Positions 1-10,942 of a stretch of DNA of 64,000 nt are shown here, piece by piece; the first letter of the stretch is position 1, and each line of letters opens with the position of its first letter. The stretch lies in assembly GCA_023548195.1 (NCBI GenBank), contig JAJHZJ010000694.1, forward strand, positions 930,001-994,000. The letters run 5' to 3'. The notes beneath the pieces were generated by a model. It was not told the DNA's origin and searched no databases. It saw only the letters and a program-made list of their open reading frames with translations. Source of the stretch: Bettongia penicillata ogilbyi. Its lineage: Eukaryota > Chordata > Mammalia > Diprotodontia > Potoroidae. A program made the position numbers and the translations under genes.

Positions 1-911
1 CCATGACAAAAATGTTCAACCACCAACCCCAACCAACCCACCCTCCCCATTCCAATGCAGCGGGGTGGATTCAAGTTCCGGCTGTTTCACAGCCATTCCT
101 ACCTTAGCAGCCAGCTGTTTCCAGCAGGTTAAAAGCAGTGCCAGCATCATCCTACTGAATCAAAGCATCACGTATGACAACAGTAAGAGAAATAGAGTTA
201 ACTCCTCACATCCTTCACATTGTCCTCTTAGATCCCAGGACTCCTCACTGGGCTGTATAGCTCTGACTTGCCTGGGACTCGAGAAGATGGAAGGCAGGAC
301 ACTGTGATTTCTAATCCTCTGTCACTGCCTCACTGTGTAAAGGCTTTTAAGCTCTACTCAAGGCCTCAGTGACCTCATGTGCTACCTGAGATCAAACACC
401 TGATGAAAATTACACCTCTGAAGCACTCAGAAACTAATTGGCCAGTCCCCAGAAAAATCTACTTCTCACAGTTGCTTTCAAGTAACTGATGGAAGAGACT
501 GAATTCTATTGCTGGCGGAAAGGAAAAGCTCAGAAGTAATTCTACAAAGAGACTGACTCCCCAAATGAACAAAGCATGGGTTATTAGCACCAGTAATTCT
601 CGCTATCACTCTGCAGAAGCCTGGATAGAGACCCTCTCTTTCTAAAAGACATGGGGGCATTCTTTTAAGAGGCCAGAAGAAAAATTGGATTTTTTAGAGT
701 ATGTTCATGGCCACTTTCAGATCAGAATTTTTCACATCTTCTCTAGCAAATCTCCTACCAGAATTATTAATATTCCCTCCTGCTGACAGAAATTTGATAA
801 TCCTTGAATAAAAACGCCCAAACCATAGAAGACTGCACAAAAAACACTATATAGCCTCATAATCCTCAGTCTTAATAAAATCTGCTGCCTTTTGGAATAA
901 AACCTGCAAGT

Positions 912-957
912 GACAAATAGATCATGGGAAAACATTAAGGAGCTGCAGATAGAATTT
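912..957 (+). repeat. Short direct duplicate, copy 1
   Basis: Shares acaaatagatcatg and aaggagctgcagatag with 3,197-3,240 in the same order and spacing. Confidence 0.6.
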
Positions 958-1231
958 GTCTGCAACCAAACAAGGGAAGTAGAAATTCAAATAAGCTGTA
1001 GAATTCATCTCCTCATTCCCTCATGGTCAGGGTTTCAAATCGTGAAGTAGGGAGGGCTTGCTCTCCTCGGTCTGTTAAATGTTTCCCCTTCTTGCTCTGT
1101 GAATGGTTTTCCTTCCTATTCACTCACACAAGTACTTTCTCCTTGGTCAATATTTATAATAATAACAGATTTACATAATAACTCAGGATTACAAAGCACT
1201 TTTAACCATGTCATCTAGCAGAGACAGTTGA

Positions 1232-1400
1232 AGAAGCAGCGGGTGGCCTAGTAGATCTTGGTATTGGGAAGACCTGAGTCTGAGTCCTGCCTCAGACACT
1301 TACTAGCCGCATAACCTTGGACAAATCTTTTGACCGCTTTCAGTCTCAGTTTCCTCATCTGTAAAATGTGGATGACAATAGCACCTACTTGAGTTCAAAT
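1232..1400 (+). mobile_element. SINE (tRNA-head, MIR-like core), short
   Basis: Reads gcgggtggcctagtagatct, then cctcagacacttactagccg, then cagtttcctcatctgtaaaa. The 3' tail is missing. Confidence 0.7.
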
Positions 1401-1429
1401 TTTGCTTCAGGTAATTACTAGCAGCTAGG

Positions 1430-1486
1430 ACAGGGGTGGGAAACCTGAGGCCTTGAGGTCAGGTCCCAGGTTTCCCACCTCTGAGC
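1430..1486. mobile_element. Remnant of a TIR DNA element, internal part lost
   Basis: The left TIR caggggtgggaaacctgagg and the right TIR ggtttcccacctctg are almost adjacent. The same ends flank the longer copies at 11,936-12,100 and 41,497-41,648. An internal deletion or minimal hairpin copy. Confidence 0.6.
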
Positions 1487-1499
1487 TAGGAGGTACAAG

Positions 1500-1725
1500 G
1501 TCAGGCTTGGAGTCAGGAAGACTCATTTTCCTGAATTCAAATTTGGTATCAGACATGAGTTATATGATCCTGAACAAGTTACTTAACCCCATTTGTTTCA
1601 GTTTTCTCATCTGTAGAATGAGCTGGAGAAAGAAAAGGCAAACCAACATCTAGTATCTTTGCTAAGAAAATTCCAAATGAGGTCACAAAAAGGCAGACAC
1701 AACTGAAAATGACGGAACACTTATA
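1500..1725 (+). mobile_element. Marsupial tRNA-type SINE, 'gaaaaggcaaacca' tail form
   Basis: The head is worn (cttggagtcaggaagactca). The core ends in gttttctcatctgtagaatg, and the tail reads gaaagaaaaggcaaacca and then gaggtcacaaaaaggcagac, the known 'not cut by Pol III' tail shared with 10.4, 13.6, 27.4 and 53.4 kb. Confidence 0.75.
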
Positions 1726-1905
1726 AGCTGTGTGACCTTGGCAAGTCACTTAACCTCTCTGTGCCTCAGTTTCCTCATGTGTAAACTAACAAAAGTAGGA
1801 GCACCTAACCTCACAGGGTTGTTATGAGGATAAAAGGTGATAATACATGTAAAGAAATTTCTATGTATTTAACTGATACAATTGCTGTTATTATTAATTA
1901 CTTCC
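1726..1905 (+). mobile_element. MIR
   Basis: The MIR core agctgtgtgaccttggcaag, then cctcagtttcctcatgtgta, then cacagggttgttatgaggat. Well preserved. Confidence 0.8.
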
Positions 1906-2344
1906 CAGGGTTGTTGAGAGGACCAAATTAAATTACATGTAAATCACTTTATAGACCTTAAGGTGCTACAAACGTGTTGGTGATTACCATTGTCTCATTT
2001 CATCTTCACAGAAACTGAGGTCAGTGGTGCAAAAAGCCGTATAACTGAAGTCACACAGATAGAGGAGAACTGTTTTTCTTGGTGACAAGGGAGGGTTTAG
2101 GTGATGTGAGGAAATTAGGAAATGTCTGTGGTGCAAAATTCAAAAGGCTTCAATAAAATTTTAAATATAATAAAATCATCATATCTGGCACAAAAGAAAA
2201 GACATTGGCAGCATCAGGAAAGAAACCTAGGTCTTCTGAATCTTAATCTTTTAACTATAGAAAACTCAGAGGAAGCTCAAATGATGCCTTCTACACAACT
2301 CTCTTGTGCACCCCTTCCTGAAAGAAGGAAGAAAAGAAAAAAAA

Positions 2345-2605
2345 AGGAAAGAAAGGAGCATTTATTCAGCACCAACCATGTGACAGGACTTGTGGTAAGT
2401 GTTTTACAAATATCGTTCCATTTGATTCTCACAACAACCCTGGGAGGTAGGTGAAATTATCATGCCCATTTCACAGCTGATGAAACTGAGACTGACGAGG
2501 TAAGCTTGTCCAGGGTCACACAGCTATTAAGCGTATGAGGCCAAATTTAAACTCAGGTTTTCTTGAGCTCAGATCCAGCACTCTATCCACTGCACCACCC
2601 AGAAG
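2345..2605 (-). mobile_element. MIR-type SINE, inverted
   Basis: Reads gcatttattcagcaccaacc, then cccatttcacagctgatgaa, gtccagggtcacacagctat and ctatccactgcaccaccc on the + strand, that is, a MIR-type unit with its head at the right. Confidence 0.75.
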
Positions 2606-2659
2606 TTTTGTATGATGCTTCATAATCTTTTGTGTGTGTTCTGAATATACTTATATGTG

Positions 2660-2795
2660 AATGCATTGTCTCCCCCATTTGAATATAAGATCCTTGAGAA
2701 CAGGGACCATTTCTTTTTTGTTTTTGTATCTCCAGTAGCCAACACAGTACTTGAAACATAATCATCTATTAATAAATGCTTGCTGATTGATTGAA
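2660..2795 (+). mobile_element. L2 LINE 3' tail
   Basis: Reads attgtctcccccatttgaat, then ccttgagaacagggaccatt, then attaataaatgcttgctgat and tgattg, the diagnostic L2 3' terminus. Confidence 0.8.
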
Positions 2796-2876
2796 AACTG
2801 CCTCTCAAAAATTCAGTTGTTAACTGAGACCAGAACTCCTCAGCTATCCCATTTCTACGTGGGATGGTAGAAAGAG

Positions 2877-3097
2877 CACTGCTGAATTATTCCATCACTT
2901 TACATGAGTCACCTAACTTCTGGGTCCTCCGTTTGCCCATTTATGAAATAGAAATAATAATATTGTGTTCCTACCTACTTAAAAATATTATGAAATTTAA
3001 AAATCAAATTGTAATGTACATCATGCTCCTTTAAGAAAGGTATTGGATAAGCTACTGTAGGCTTCTTTTGTAAGATGACTATAAACTCCATGAGGAA
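2877..3097 (+). repeat. Left arm of an inverted duplication
   Basis: About 220 nt that pairs as reverse complement with 3,747-3,966. Shared stretches include tttatgaaatagaaataata, gttcctacctactt and aaatcaaattgtaa. Part of each arm is MIR-derived, but the match extends beyond the MIR. Confidence 0.75.
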
Positions 3098-3196
3098 GTT
3101 TGACATCTTGGCCTTGCATCTTGTAAAAAAAATTACTTAAAGTTAAGATTTATTCTTTTCAATGAACAAAAATCTGCCTTCTCTCCATTTCACCCA

Positions 3197-3240
3197 CACA
3201 AATAGATCATGAGGAAGCATCAAGGAGCTGCAGATAGATC
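3197..3240 (+). repeat. Short direct duplicate, copy 2
   Basis: Second copy of 912-957. It lies inside the loop of the inverted duplication at 2.9/3.8 kb. Confidence 0.6.
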
Positions 3241-3389
3241 CTCATTCTTTTGTTATGGGAAGTGCATTCTCAAGCCACCAAGAAAGGAAAACAAAACTCC
3301 TGTTGCTACTGCTTCATCTTCGGTTCAATCCCCACATTGGCCATGTTCCCAAAAATATACCTCAGTTTACATTCTTATCCCATTATCCT

Positions 3390-3545
3390 GCTATCAGGAA
3401 GCATTTATTTGCTGCTTTGTAACTGGGTGGTCTCAAGAAAGTCAATTTACCTCTGTGGCCCCTAGTTTCCTCATCTGTGAAATGGGGAATTAGAACAGAT
3501 GATGTCCTTTCTAGCTCTAAATCTTATGACCTTCCTAACCCATAG
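3390..3545 (+). mobile_element. MIR, partial
   Basis: Contains cctagtttcctcatctgtga, then ctttctagctctaaatctta, the usual MIR-related tail in these genomes. Confidence 0.6.
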
Positions 3546-3746
3546 AGGTAAGCCCTCTAACTAGGATTGCGTCTCTGTGAAATTCCAAAAGCAGATTCAC
3601 AATTTCTCACAAAGTGATTCATATTTTGTATCTGAAGAGCTAGTTGTGTTAGTTACTTGGGACATTGTCAACATTGAACTTCAAGTTGGCAAATGTTGAG
3701 AATCACTACTGTATGAGATACAGAGGAAAATAAGATAATATTCCTG

Positions 3747-3966
3747 CTCCTATGGAATTTATAGGCTTGCAAAAGAACCCTGAAGTAGATTACTCAACAC
3801 CTTTCTCAAAGATGTCTGACAAACTTTACAATTTGATTTTGAAATTTCATAATGTTATTTTGAAGTAGGTAGGAACATGATATTATTATTTCTATTTCAT
3901 AAATAGGCAAACTGGAACACAGAAGTTAAGTGATTCATGTTAAGTCATAGGATAATTCAGCAATGA
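3747..3966 (-). repeat. Right arm of an inverted duplication
   Basis: Reverse complement of 2,877-3,097, separated by about 650 nt. By-eye identity is roughly four in five positions, with short gaps. Confidence 0.75.
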
Positions 3967-4514
3967 ACTACAAATAGCTTTCAAGTTAGGGTTCTAGCCC
4001 AGTATTTCCAAATTATGGAAGCAAGTCAAAAACCTCCCATTTTATAAAATAAAACTAGACTTACTAAGGAACATTTCTTTGTTCTAAAAAGCCCTTTCCA
4101 GACTCCAGGGAGAAAAGTCCCTTGGAAAGGTGGGTGATAGGTTGAGGAGTCTTTTTCTTTGGGAAAGGATTACATAATCCTTGGAAAGGAAGAGTTCTAT
4201 TTGTTTACTTTAGAAGTAAGGAGAGTAGTACAGGAGGGAATGAGACTGTTACTTAACTGTTCTTGAACTTAGCATATTCTGGACTTTTGCATATTGTGAT
4301 TTTTCTTTTTTGGGATTCCCATAAAAATTACCTAACATCATCTTAAGGTAGAAAGTCATGTTGGGAGACCATGAGAAACTATTTAAATCTGGCCATCTTT
4401 AAACTAGAAATGTTTAGCTAATAGGTTAACAATGAATTAAATATTGTTTCTAGCAAGCAAACTAATATACAGAGTACAGTATTTCCACCCCCTTTCCCCC
4501 CACCAATAACGTGG

Positions 4515-4650
4515 ACTGGAACAAAAAAGCATTTATTAATCACTTGCTGGCATAATTACTTACAGAAATACAAATAGAAAATCCAGACAATCCCTACACT
4601 CATGGGGTTCATTGTCTAACTGGGAGAGATAACATATAAAAGATGACTTC
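4515..4650 (+). mobile_element. MIR3/MON-like SINE head
   Basis: Reads aaaaagcatttattaatcac, then aatccctacactcatggggt and tcattgtctaactgggagag, matching the 'attaagcacctactatgtgcc...ggagctcacaatctaatgg' family. Confidence 0.55.
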
Positions 4651-5051
4651 TGTTCATGCTTGGTTCATGGCAGATGGAAAGACCAGGTTTAGGGTCTGAC
4701 AAGGAAAGTAAAGGGCAGATGGTAAATTCCTGAGCACCTTGGAGAGTAATTGTAGGGCAGATGATCCCCAACAAGAAATAAGTTGGTTTAAGTGTCAAAG
4801 TGGAGAGGGACTCTGGGATACTTCCAGTAGAGGTATGCGTATGGATGTCAGGATCTGGCTCTCTGGGCATCCTGCACCTGATAGAAACTGGCATGTGGGC
4901 AATAGGAGTTGAGCTGGGAAGAAGAAAAGTCCATGTCTCCTCATCATCATAAGCTATCACCTAAGATGACTATTTTGGAGATTAGTTTGACATTTTCTCA
5001 GCAGCCTGTAGAATATTCTACTCTTTCATATGCTGCCAGGCAGTGGGAAGG

Positions 5052-5370
5052 GGTGGCTAGGTGGTGCAGTGGATAGAGCACCAGTGCAGGAGTCAGGAGG
5101 ACCTGAGTTCAAATCTCACCTCAGACACTTGACACTCACTAGCTGTGTGACCTTGGGCAACTCACTTAACCCCAATTGCCTCATCCTGGGTCATCTCCAG
5201 TCATCCTGATGAATATCTGGTTACTGGATTCAGATGACTCTGGAGGAGAAGTGAGGCTAGTGACCTGCACCTCCCTCAAAACAAAGTCAAGTGCAAGTCA
5301 TGTCATTATTTCTCTGATGGCATGGTCTTCTTTGGCAACGAAAGATAAACACACACACACTCACACGCAT
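5052..5370 (+). mobile_element. Marsupial tRNA-type SINE, long-tail form, complete
   Basis: The head ggtggctaggtggtgcagtg contains Pol III box-like sequence, followed by the MIR-like core (tagctgtgtgaccttgggca), then a tail with tcatctccagtcatcctgat and gtcttctttggcaacgaaag, then a (CA)n end at 5347-5367. A 16-bp target-site duplication, ccaggcagtgggaagg / ctaggcagtggaaagg, lies at 5,036-5,051 and 5,371-5,386 with two mismatches. Confidence 0.88.
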
Positions 5371-5811
5371 CTAGGCAGTGGAAAGGTTTCCCACCTCTGG
5401 GTAGTCTGCCTAGTTATCAGCTCCTTGTGTGGAGGTTGTTCAGCTCTAACAGCTTAGACTATCTTCTCCATCTTTAGTGCATACTATTGGTGCAAGATTT
5501 TGCATCACTGAGTGAAAAGAGGAGAAACAAGCAGCGAAAACTACAAAGGAAAAGAAGGAAATGACTAAGTAGAAACTTCTAAACAACAGAATTTTCATCT
5601 AAAGATTGCTCCAGCTAGGTAACAGCTCTCCAAAGCACATATAAATCTCACACAAATAATGTATTATTTGGAGCCAACATGTTATCAAGGGAAGAACACT
5701 GGACTTGGAATACTAGCTACATGACTTTAGACAGCTTATCAAACCTCTCCTCTCCTCATCTGTAAAACTAACATAATCATAACCATAAAACATATATCTT
5801 CTAGAGGGATG

Positions 5812-6050
5812 ACTTCCAAGTCAGGAAGACCTGGGTTAAAGCCTTGCCTCTAGGGGCAGCTAGATGGCACCAGTGGATAGACTTGAGTTCTAATACAGGA
5901 TAGACCCTTAATAGCTGTGTGACCCTGGGCAAGTCACTTAACTGCAACTGCCTCAAAAAACAAAAAAAACAAACCTTATCTCTGACACATTTCAGGTGTA
6001 TGACCCTAGATAAATCACTTAATCCCTCACCGCCTCCCAGACAACTCCTT
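5812..6050 (+). mobile_element. SINE interrupted by a second SINE (nested pair)
   Basis: The outer copy is 5,812-5,851 plus about 5,984-6,050: ccaagtcaggaagacctggg, then ctgacacatttcaggtgtat. The inner copy, about 5,852-5,973, runs from aggggcagctagatggcacc to an A-rich end (aaaaaacaaaaaaaacaaa). The duplicated target is ccttgcctct at 5,842-5,851 and ccttatctct at 5,974-5,983 (8/10). Confidence 0.72.
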
Positions 6051-6329
6051 GAAATTTGTAAGCTGATGATCTGCATGGTGGAGGGAGTTTCAGGTCTAAA
6101 CCAGTACCTCCCAGAGTTGTTGTGAGTGAACATCCAATGAGGCAATATGTGAGATATGTGAGTAGTATTTTGTGAGAATGATTAGGGATTACATAAATGT
6201 AAGGAAGTACCACCATATGTATATTAGGATCAAAGATCATGAAGCTATTTGGGTCCATCTTCCTTCTAGTATTCTCTGGCTTCCCCTACTTTACTCAAAG
6301 GCTCATGGGAACAATGATGCTTTTTGTCT

Positions 6330-6545
6330 CTCTCACCATTACCCCTCTTGTTCTAGGATTTCAAGCTGGGAAGAAGCTTAGGGATCATAGGCTATGTCCA
6401 CTTACAACTGGTGAGAACACAGACGTCCATAAACATTAAGGGCTTTGCCTACCATCACCCAAGCGGCAGGTAATAAGTAGCAGAGCAAAGATTTGAAAAC
6501 AGATCCCCTAGCTCCAAATCTAGTTGACCTTCCACTCTTCCTTAT
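6330..6545 (-). mobile_element. MIR, inverted, degraded
   Basis: Reads aagctgggaagaagcttagg, then ggcaggtaataagtagcaga and tctagttgaccttccactct. The order fits an inverted MIR. Confidence 0.55.
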
Positions 6546-6879
6546 TAGGCCAATTATCTGCCTATCCTGGGTCTTACTTTCCTTAACCGTTAAAATGAAG
6601 AGTTTAGAGTGTGTGATATATCAGGCCTCTTCCTTCCAGCTCTGAGTTCTCGGATCCCATGAACCAGTCCTTGATAAACTTTCTTTCTCCAGACTGTATT
6701 TTGAGTTTGAGACTGTTGATTACCTCTTCCTGAGAAAAATTTATTTTGGGGTGGAATGCATTGCCACTTAGGACAGAGACATAATATATGCAGAAGTTTA
6801 AAATAACCAGAGTAATGTGTATGCAACACAATTCCTTTGTTAATTAAAATGCTTGTAAAAAGCAATAAAAACTCTCCCC

Positions 6880-7660
6880 CCTTCCACCACCAGATTTTCA
6901 GCTTTCTTTGGCAAAGTTGCAGCTTTCTGATGATGGGGGATGAGCTGCCTTGGACAATGACAAATTAGCAGGGGCTGGTAATGGGCTCCGAGGATATGAA
7001 GCTGCCTCTTCTGTCAAAGCTACCAACTAAATCAAGAATATTAAAAATTAGACGAGAATTAAAATGGAACTAACCAAAATTTCCCAAGTGTGGAAGTCAT
7101 TCTCATCTGATTCTCCATGGGGGGGAAACAAATGAGATCACGCAATTGTTGGAACTGCAGGGAACTAAAAGATGCTAAGGTCATGGGAGGAATGTGGAAC
7201 CTCTGGAATTTCAGGTGGCAAATAGGATTTAGAACCTTAAGTTTAATGAAGACAACCACCAAAGGGGTAAAAAAAAAAAAAATCACATAATTAACACACA
7301 CTGTTAACACTTCATTAGTCTCCTGGGGTGAAAGTTATGCTAAAAATAATCAAAACATTTGGATTAAATACCGTTAAAAGGCATTTACAGGTGGCCAAGG
7401 AAACTTCTTTGTCCATGGCAAAATTAGTCACTTTCTTCACTTTTCCTTCATTATCCTTAGCACACTTTGCAACACAGAATGAGTTGGTTCCCTGGGAGGG
7501 AGTCATTAAGGGCACGCTTCAAATTATAAAACAGGAAGGGAGGTGTTACTTGGAGGTTCTCTCTCAGCCTAACTTTGTTTCCAAAGACTTAAACAACTCT
7601 TCTGCTTCAATATCCAGACCTTCATTGATTTTGAGAGAGAAGTAGCCAATACATCACAGA
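6880..7660. promoter_or_regulatory. Repeat-free intergenic block, possible conserved element
   Basis: No SINE, LINE or DNA-element signature is visible here, in contrast to both flanks. A 105-codon open frame (7328-7645, +) crosses it but lacks any recognisable motif and is probably chance. The stretch about 7,320-7,520 has the even texture of conserved noncoding DNA. It lies about 17 kb upstream of SOD3. Confidence 0.25.
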
Positions 7661-7839
7661 TATGAAATAGCACCAAGCTCCAGGTTCAAGTAAAACTAAA
7701 AAATGATGTTTCCTCCATGGGAACCAGCCCCAGGTACCTCCATTTAAGTCTCACCTCCTGCTATCATCGCTTCACGTATTGACCTTGTTGCTTTCAGAGG
7801 TTGACCACAACAATGGCACCTGTTGTCTATTTCACCATT

Positions 7840-8045
7840 GCCTTTTTTGTTCTAGAATTTAGAGCTGAGAAGGGACTTAGAGATCATTTACCCTGCCATC
7901 TTATTTCTACTGGTAAAACCACTGAAGCCCAGAGAGGTTAAAGGATTTGTCCAACACCACAAAGATAATAATAAGTGGCAGAGCTGGGATTTGAATCCAG
8001 GTCTTCTGGTTCCTAATCTAGTGTTCTTTTCTTTAGATCATGCTA
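7840..8045 (-). mobile_element. MIR, inverted
   Basis: Reads gagctgagaagggacttaga, then actgaagcccagagaggtta and ctgggatttgaatccaggtc. Confidence 0.72.
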
Positions 8046-8224
8046 GTGGGATAATAGAGCAAAGTTAGAAGGCTTTCTCTGCTCCCAAGTAAAATGTATA
8101 TTCTGGAGCTTATACACCCAGCTTCATTGTCTAATCCAGGAGAATGGCTCTAATCAATCCTTTATGGACCATTTTTCTTATATGTAAAGATTGACATATT
8201 AATACTTCCCTAATCTATATCATA

Positions 8225-8450
8225 GTGTTTTTCTAAAACTTAAATAATTATAATATCTCATTTATATAGTTATTCAAGGTTTACAAATGCTTTCCTCACA
8301 ACAACCCTGTATTATTATCTCATTTTACAAAGAAGCAGATTGAAATTCAGGAGGCTGAGTCACTTACAGAAGGTCGCCCAGATAGTAAGGGTTTCAATTG
8401 GGACTAGAATTCAAGACTTTGGACTACAAAGCCCAATATTCTTTCACTTG
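8225..8450 (-). mobile_element. MIR, inverted, degraded
   Basis: Reads tcaaggtttacaaatgcttt, then tgtattattatctcatttta and agatagtaagggtttcaatt. Confidence 0.6.
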
Positions 8451-8559
8451 CCACAGGCAACTTCTCTGAACAATCAACTAATAACTATGTAAGAGTTTTG
8501 CAAAATATTAAGAGTACTATAAAATTTTAGATATTCTTACTATTATTGATGCAGTACTC

Positions 8560-9760
8560 TTTCTGGGTCCGCTCCCCCAACTCAGACTCCCAAAGTGGCT
8601 ATTGCTACCTCTACTTCTAAGGAACTTTATGAGCGACTGTTCCTAACATTATAGCTCATGAGCCCCTACTGATGTTTTTCACATCAACAATCAGTCAGTA
8701 GATGCAGGTCTTAGGGAAGGCATTTATTCAAATGGTACAGGAAAAAAAAGTAGTTACAAAGCATTTCTCCAAAGAAACTAGTGCTAACTCTCCCACAAAG
8801 ACTCACAAAGTCCAAGTGAAAGAGTGAGCACAAATTTAAAGTGCAATTATAGTGAGGCACATATGTAGGGAATATACATAGCCAAGATAACTCACAACTA
8901 TGACAAAAGAGGACTTTAATGTCCTCTCTTTCTCTAAAAGTTCCCATGACGTTCACTGCAAAATGGGGTTATGGATGAATCTCTGCTAGGCTGATTTGAC
9001 TCCTTGAAGGGAATGGTGTCTTGGCTGGATGGGTTCATTCATTGTTAAACTGAGATAAATATCACACTCATTGAGCTGGCTCCTCATTGCTCGCAGTTGT
9101 TGTTGGACTGGTCCACACATTTCACTCTACCACTCCACTGCTGGGTGAGTCTGGGCAGTCATTGGCTGTTCACAAGGTGTCAACGCATTGGACTTGTTGG
9201 GTTTACCCTTTGACAGGAAGCTGATATCTTTCTTCACCTCTAGTCTCTGGTTTAGCTGAGTGTTACTGTGCTCTTTCTCACTGGATTAAAATAGTGTTCT
9301 TTTCAATAAGGGCAGAAGTCCTTAGCCTAGGATTGTCAGAAGCCTCCTCTCTTTGACTTTTTTCAGGGCATGGGTCTGAGAATTATCATTTCCAGGTAGG
9401 GGGTGGGAGTTGTCTAGTCTCTACTATTTTATAATTCTTGCAAGTTCAGAGAAGGGGTTCCCACAGTAAGGGACCTCACCCTTAGTTATGGTGATTGATC
9501 AGTTGTATTTCCCAGATTCTTGTCCAGATTTTTAAGTAGATTTGAGGCTGGGGGCAAAGAATTTTGTGACCTTAGCCAATTTTATTCATTGTCTTTGCTT
9601 GCTTTTTTATATACAGTTGAACTATGCAAGTCTAAGACCCCTGCCAAGGTATGCAGAAATTTCCTTTCCATTTGAAAGGGCTTCTCTTTTACATTTTATA
9701 TTTCTGGGCTGTGCCCATAGATAGTTTTTGCTGAAGTCCAAATGGGGCACAGCTTTACAT
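8560..9760. other. Unassigned interspersed-repeat-like stretch (LTR?)
   Basis: About 1.2 kb with no gene and no SINE or LINE signature. Composition and length resemble an old solo LTR or unclassified element, possibly inverted (the run catttattcaaatggtac near 8,720 could be a reversed polyadenylation motif). I cannot assign it. Confidence 0.2.
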
Positions 9761-9794
9761 TGAAAAGTATTATACATGTCAGTTATTTTAAAAG

Positions 9795-10020
9795 GGGGCA
9801 ACGTGGTCCTGTAGATAGCACACTAGAATTGGAAGAGATAGACTTGTTTTCAAATCCTGCCTTAGACAGTTAGGAGCTGTTTGATGATGTGTAAGCTAAT
9901 TTCTCTGACCCTAATCTATCTCATCTGTAAAATGAGAATAATATTTGTACTGCTTACTTTATAAGTTTGTTGTGAAGAAAATGCTTTATACATCTTAAAT
10001 TACTACCTGAATATGAGTTA
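9795..10020 (+). mobile_element. MIR/SINE, degraded
   Basis: Reads gggcaacgtggtcctgtaga, then atctcatctgtaaaatgaga and ataagtttgttgtgaagaaa. Confidence 0.65.
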
Positions 10021-10078
10021 CTATTACTACAGTTATTCTAAAAGTGAGAGTAAGATGCCAAGATAGCATGATATAAGA

Positions 10079-10259
10079 CAGAGGTGTCAAACTTGTCACA
10101 TGCACCTACAACTGCAGCCTGAACTAGATTAAAAGGTAATTGGGAAATGCCTAACAAAATAAATAAAAATGCAGTACAACATAGATAATGTCAGTTTGTG
10201 GTTTCTATGACAATATGTGGCCAGTGGGGATTTGCTTCTATTTGAGTTTGATACTATGA
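10079..10259. mobile_element. Short TIR DNA element
   Basis: The left end agaggtgtcaaact is mirrored by the right end agtttgatactatg. The length of 181 bp and AT-rich interior suggest a nonautonomous hAT-type element. It lies between two SINEs. Confidence 0.6.
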
Positions 10260-10435
10260 GTGTAGTAGATGGAGCACCCCAACATGGGTTCAAATTCTAC
10301 CTCACACTCTCAGTAACTGTGTGATTCTGGGCAAGACTTTTAAACTTTTCTGTACCACAGTTTCCTACTCAACTAAACAAGGGGTGAGGGAACTGGACTA
10401 GATGGCGCTTCTAACTCTTAACCTATGATCTTATG
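10260..10435 (+). mobile_element. MIR, partial
   Basis: Reads ctgtgtgattctgggcaaga, then ggactagatggcgcttctaa and cctatgatcttatg. Confidence 0.65.
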
Positions 10436-10437
10436 AA

Positions 10438-10672
10438 CAGCTGGGTGGTGTAGTGGATAGAGATCTGGACTTGAAGTCAGGAAAACCTGAGTTCAGTTCC
10501 AGCCTCAGACACTGTGTATCCCTGGGCAAGTCACTTAACCCAGTTTGTCTCCATTTCTTCACCTGTAAAACGATCTGGCGGAGGAAATGGCAAACCACCC
10601 TAGCATCTTTGCCAAGAAAACGAGGTCACAAGGAGTCGGACATGACTGAAATGGCTGAATGACAACAAAACA
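10438..10672 (+). mobile_element. Marsupial tRNA-type SINE, near complete
   Basis: The head cagctgggtggtgtagtgga leads to the core (cctgggcaagtcacttaacc) and a tail ggaggaaatggcaaaccacc, then ggtcacaaggagtcggacat. It is among the best preserved copies in the window. No clear target-site duplication. Confidence 0.85.
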
Positions 10673-10768
10673 GGAATTCTATCCAAGATGCCATTTAAAA
10701 AAGACAAAGTTTTGGGTCCCTGTCACATTTCTGGCCTGGATTTTGCTGCAGGTAAATACACATTCTGA

Positions 10769-10942
10769 TTGGTTCCTCTGTTCTGACTTACGTCATAACA
10801 GCAAACAATAAGAGATCCCACAGTTTTCCAAATGTTCTTATCTCTAAGACATACTTTACTAATCAAGCAAACAACTCTTTCCTTTCTCCTTTCATCCTCC
10901 CACTCTCCTCAGCAGAATTGCCTTCAATATACAAAATGCAAA
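10769..10942 (+). repeat. Left arm of a second inverted duplication
   Basis: About 170 nt matching the reverse complement of 12,575-12,743. Shared pieces: aagagatcccacag, gttcttatctcta, aatcaagcaaaca, and the run ctcctttcatcctcccactc. Confidence 0.82.

Noticed and set aside
5176..5457. Open frames with a His-Thr repeat
   Set aside because: They come from the SINE tail and its CA repeat.
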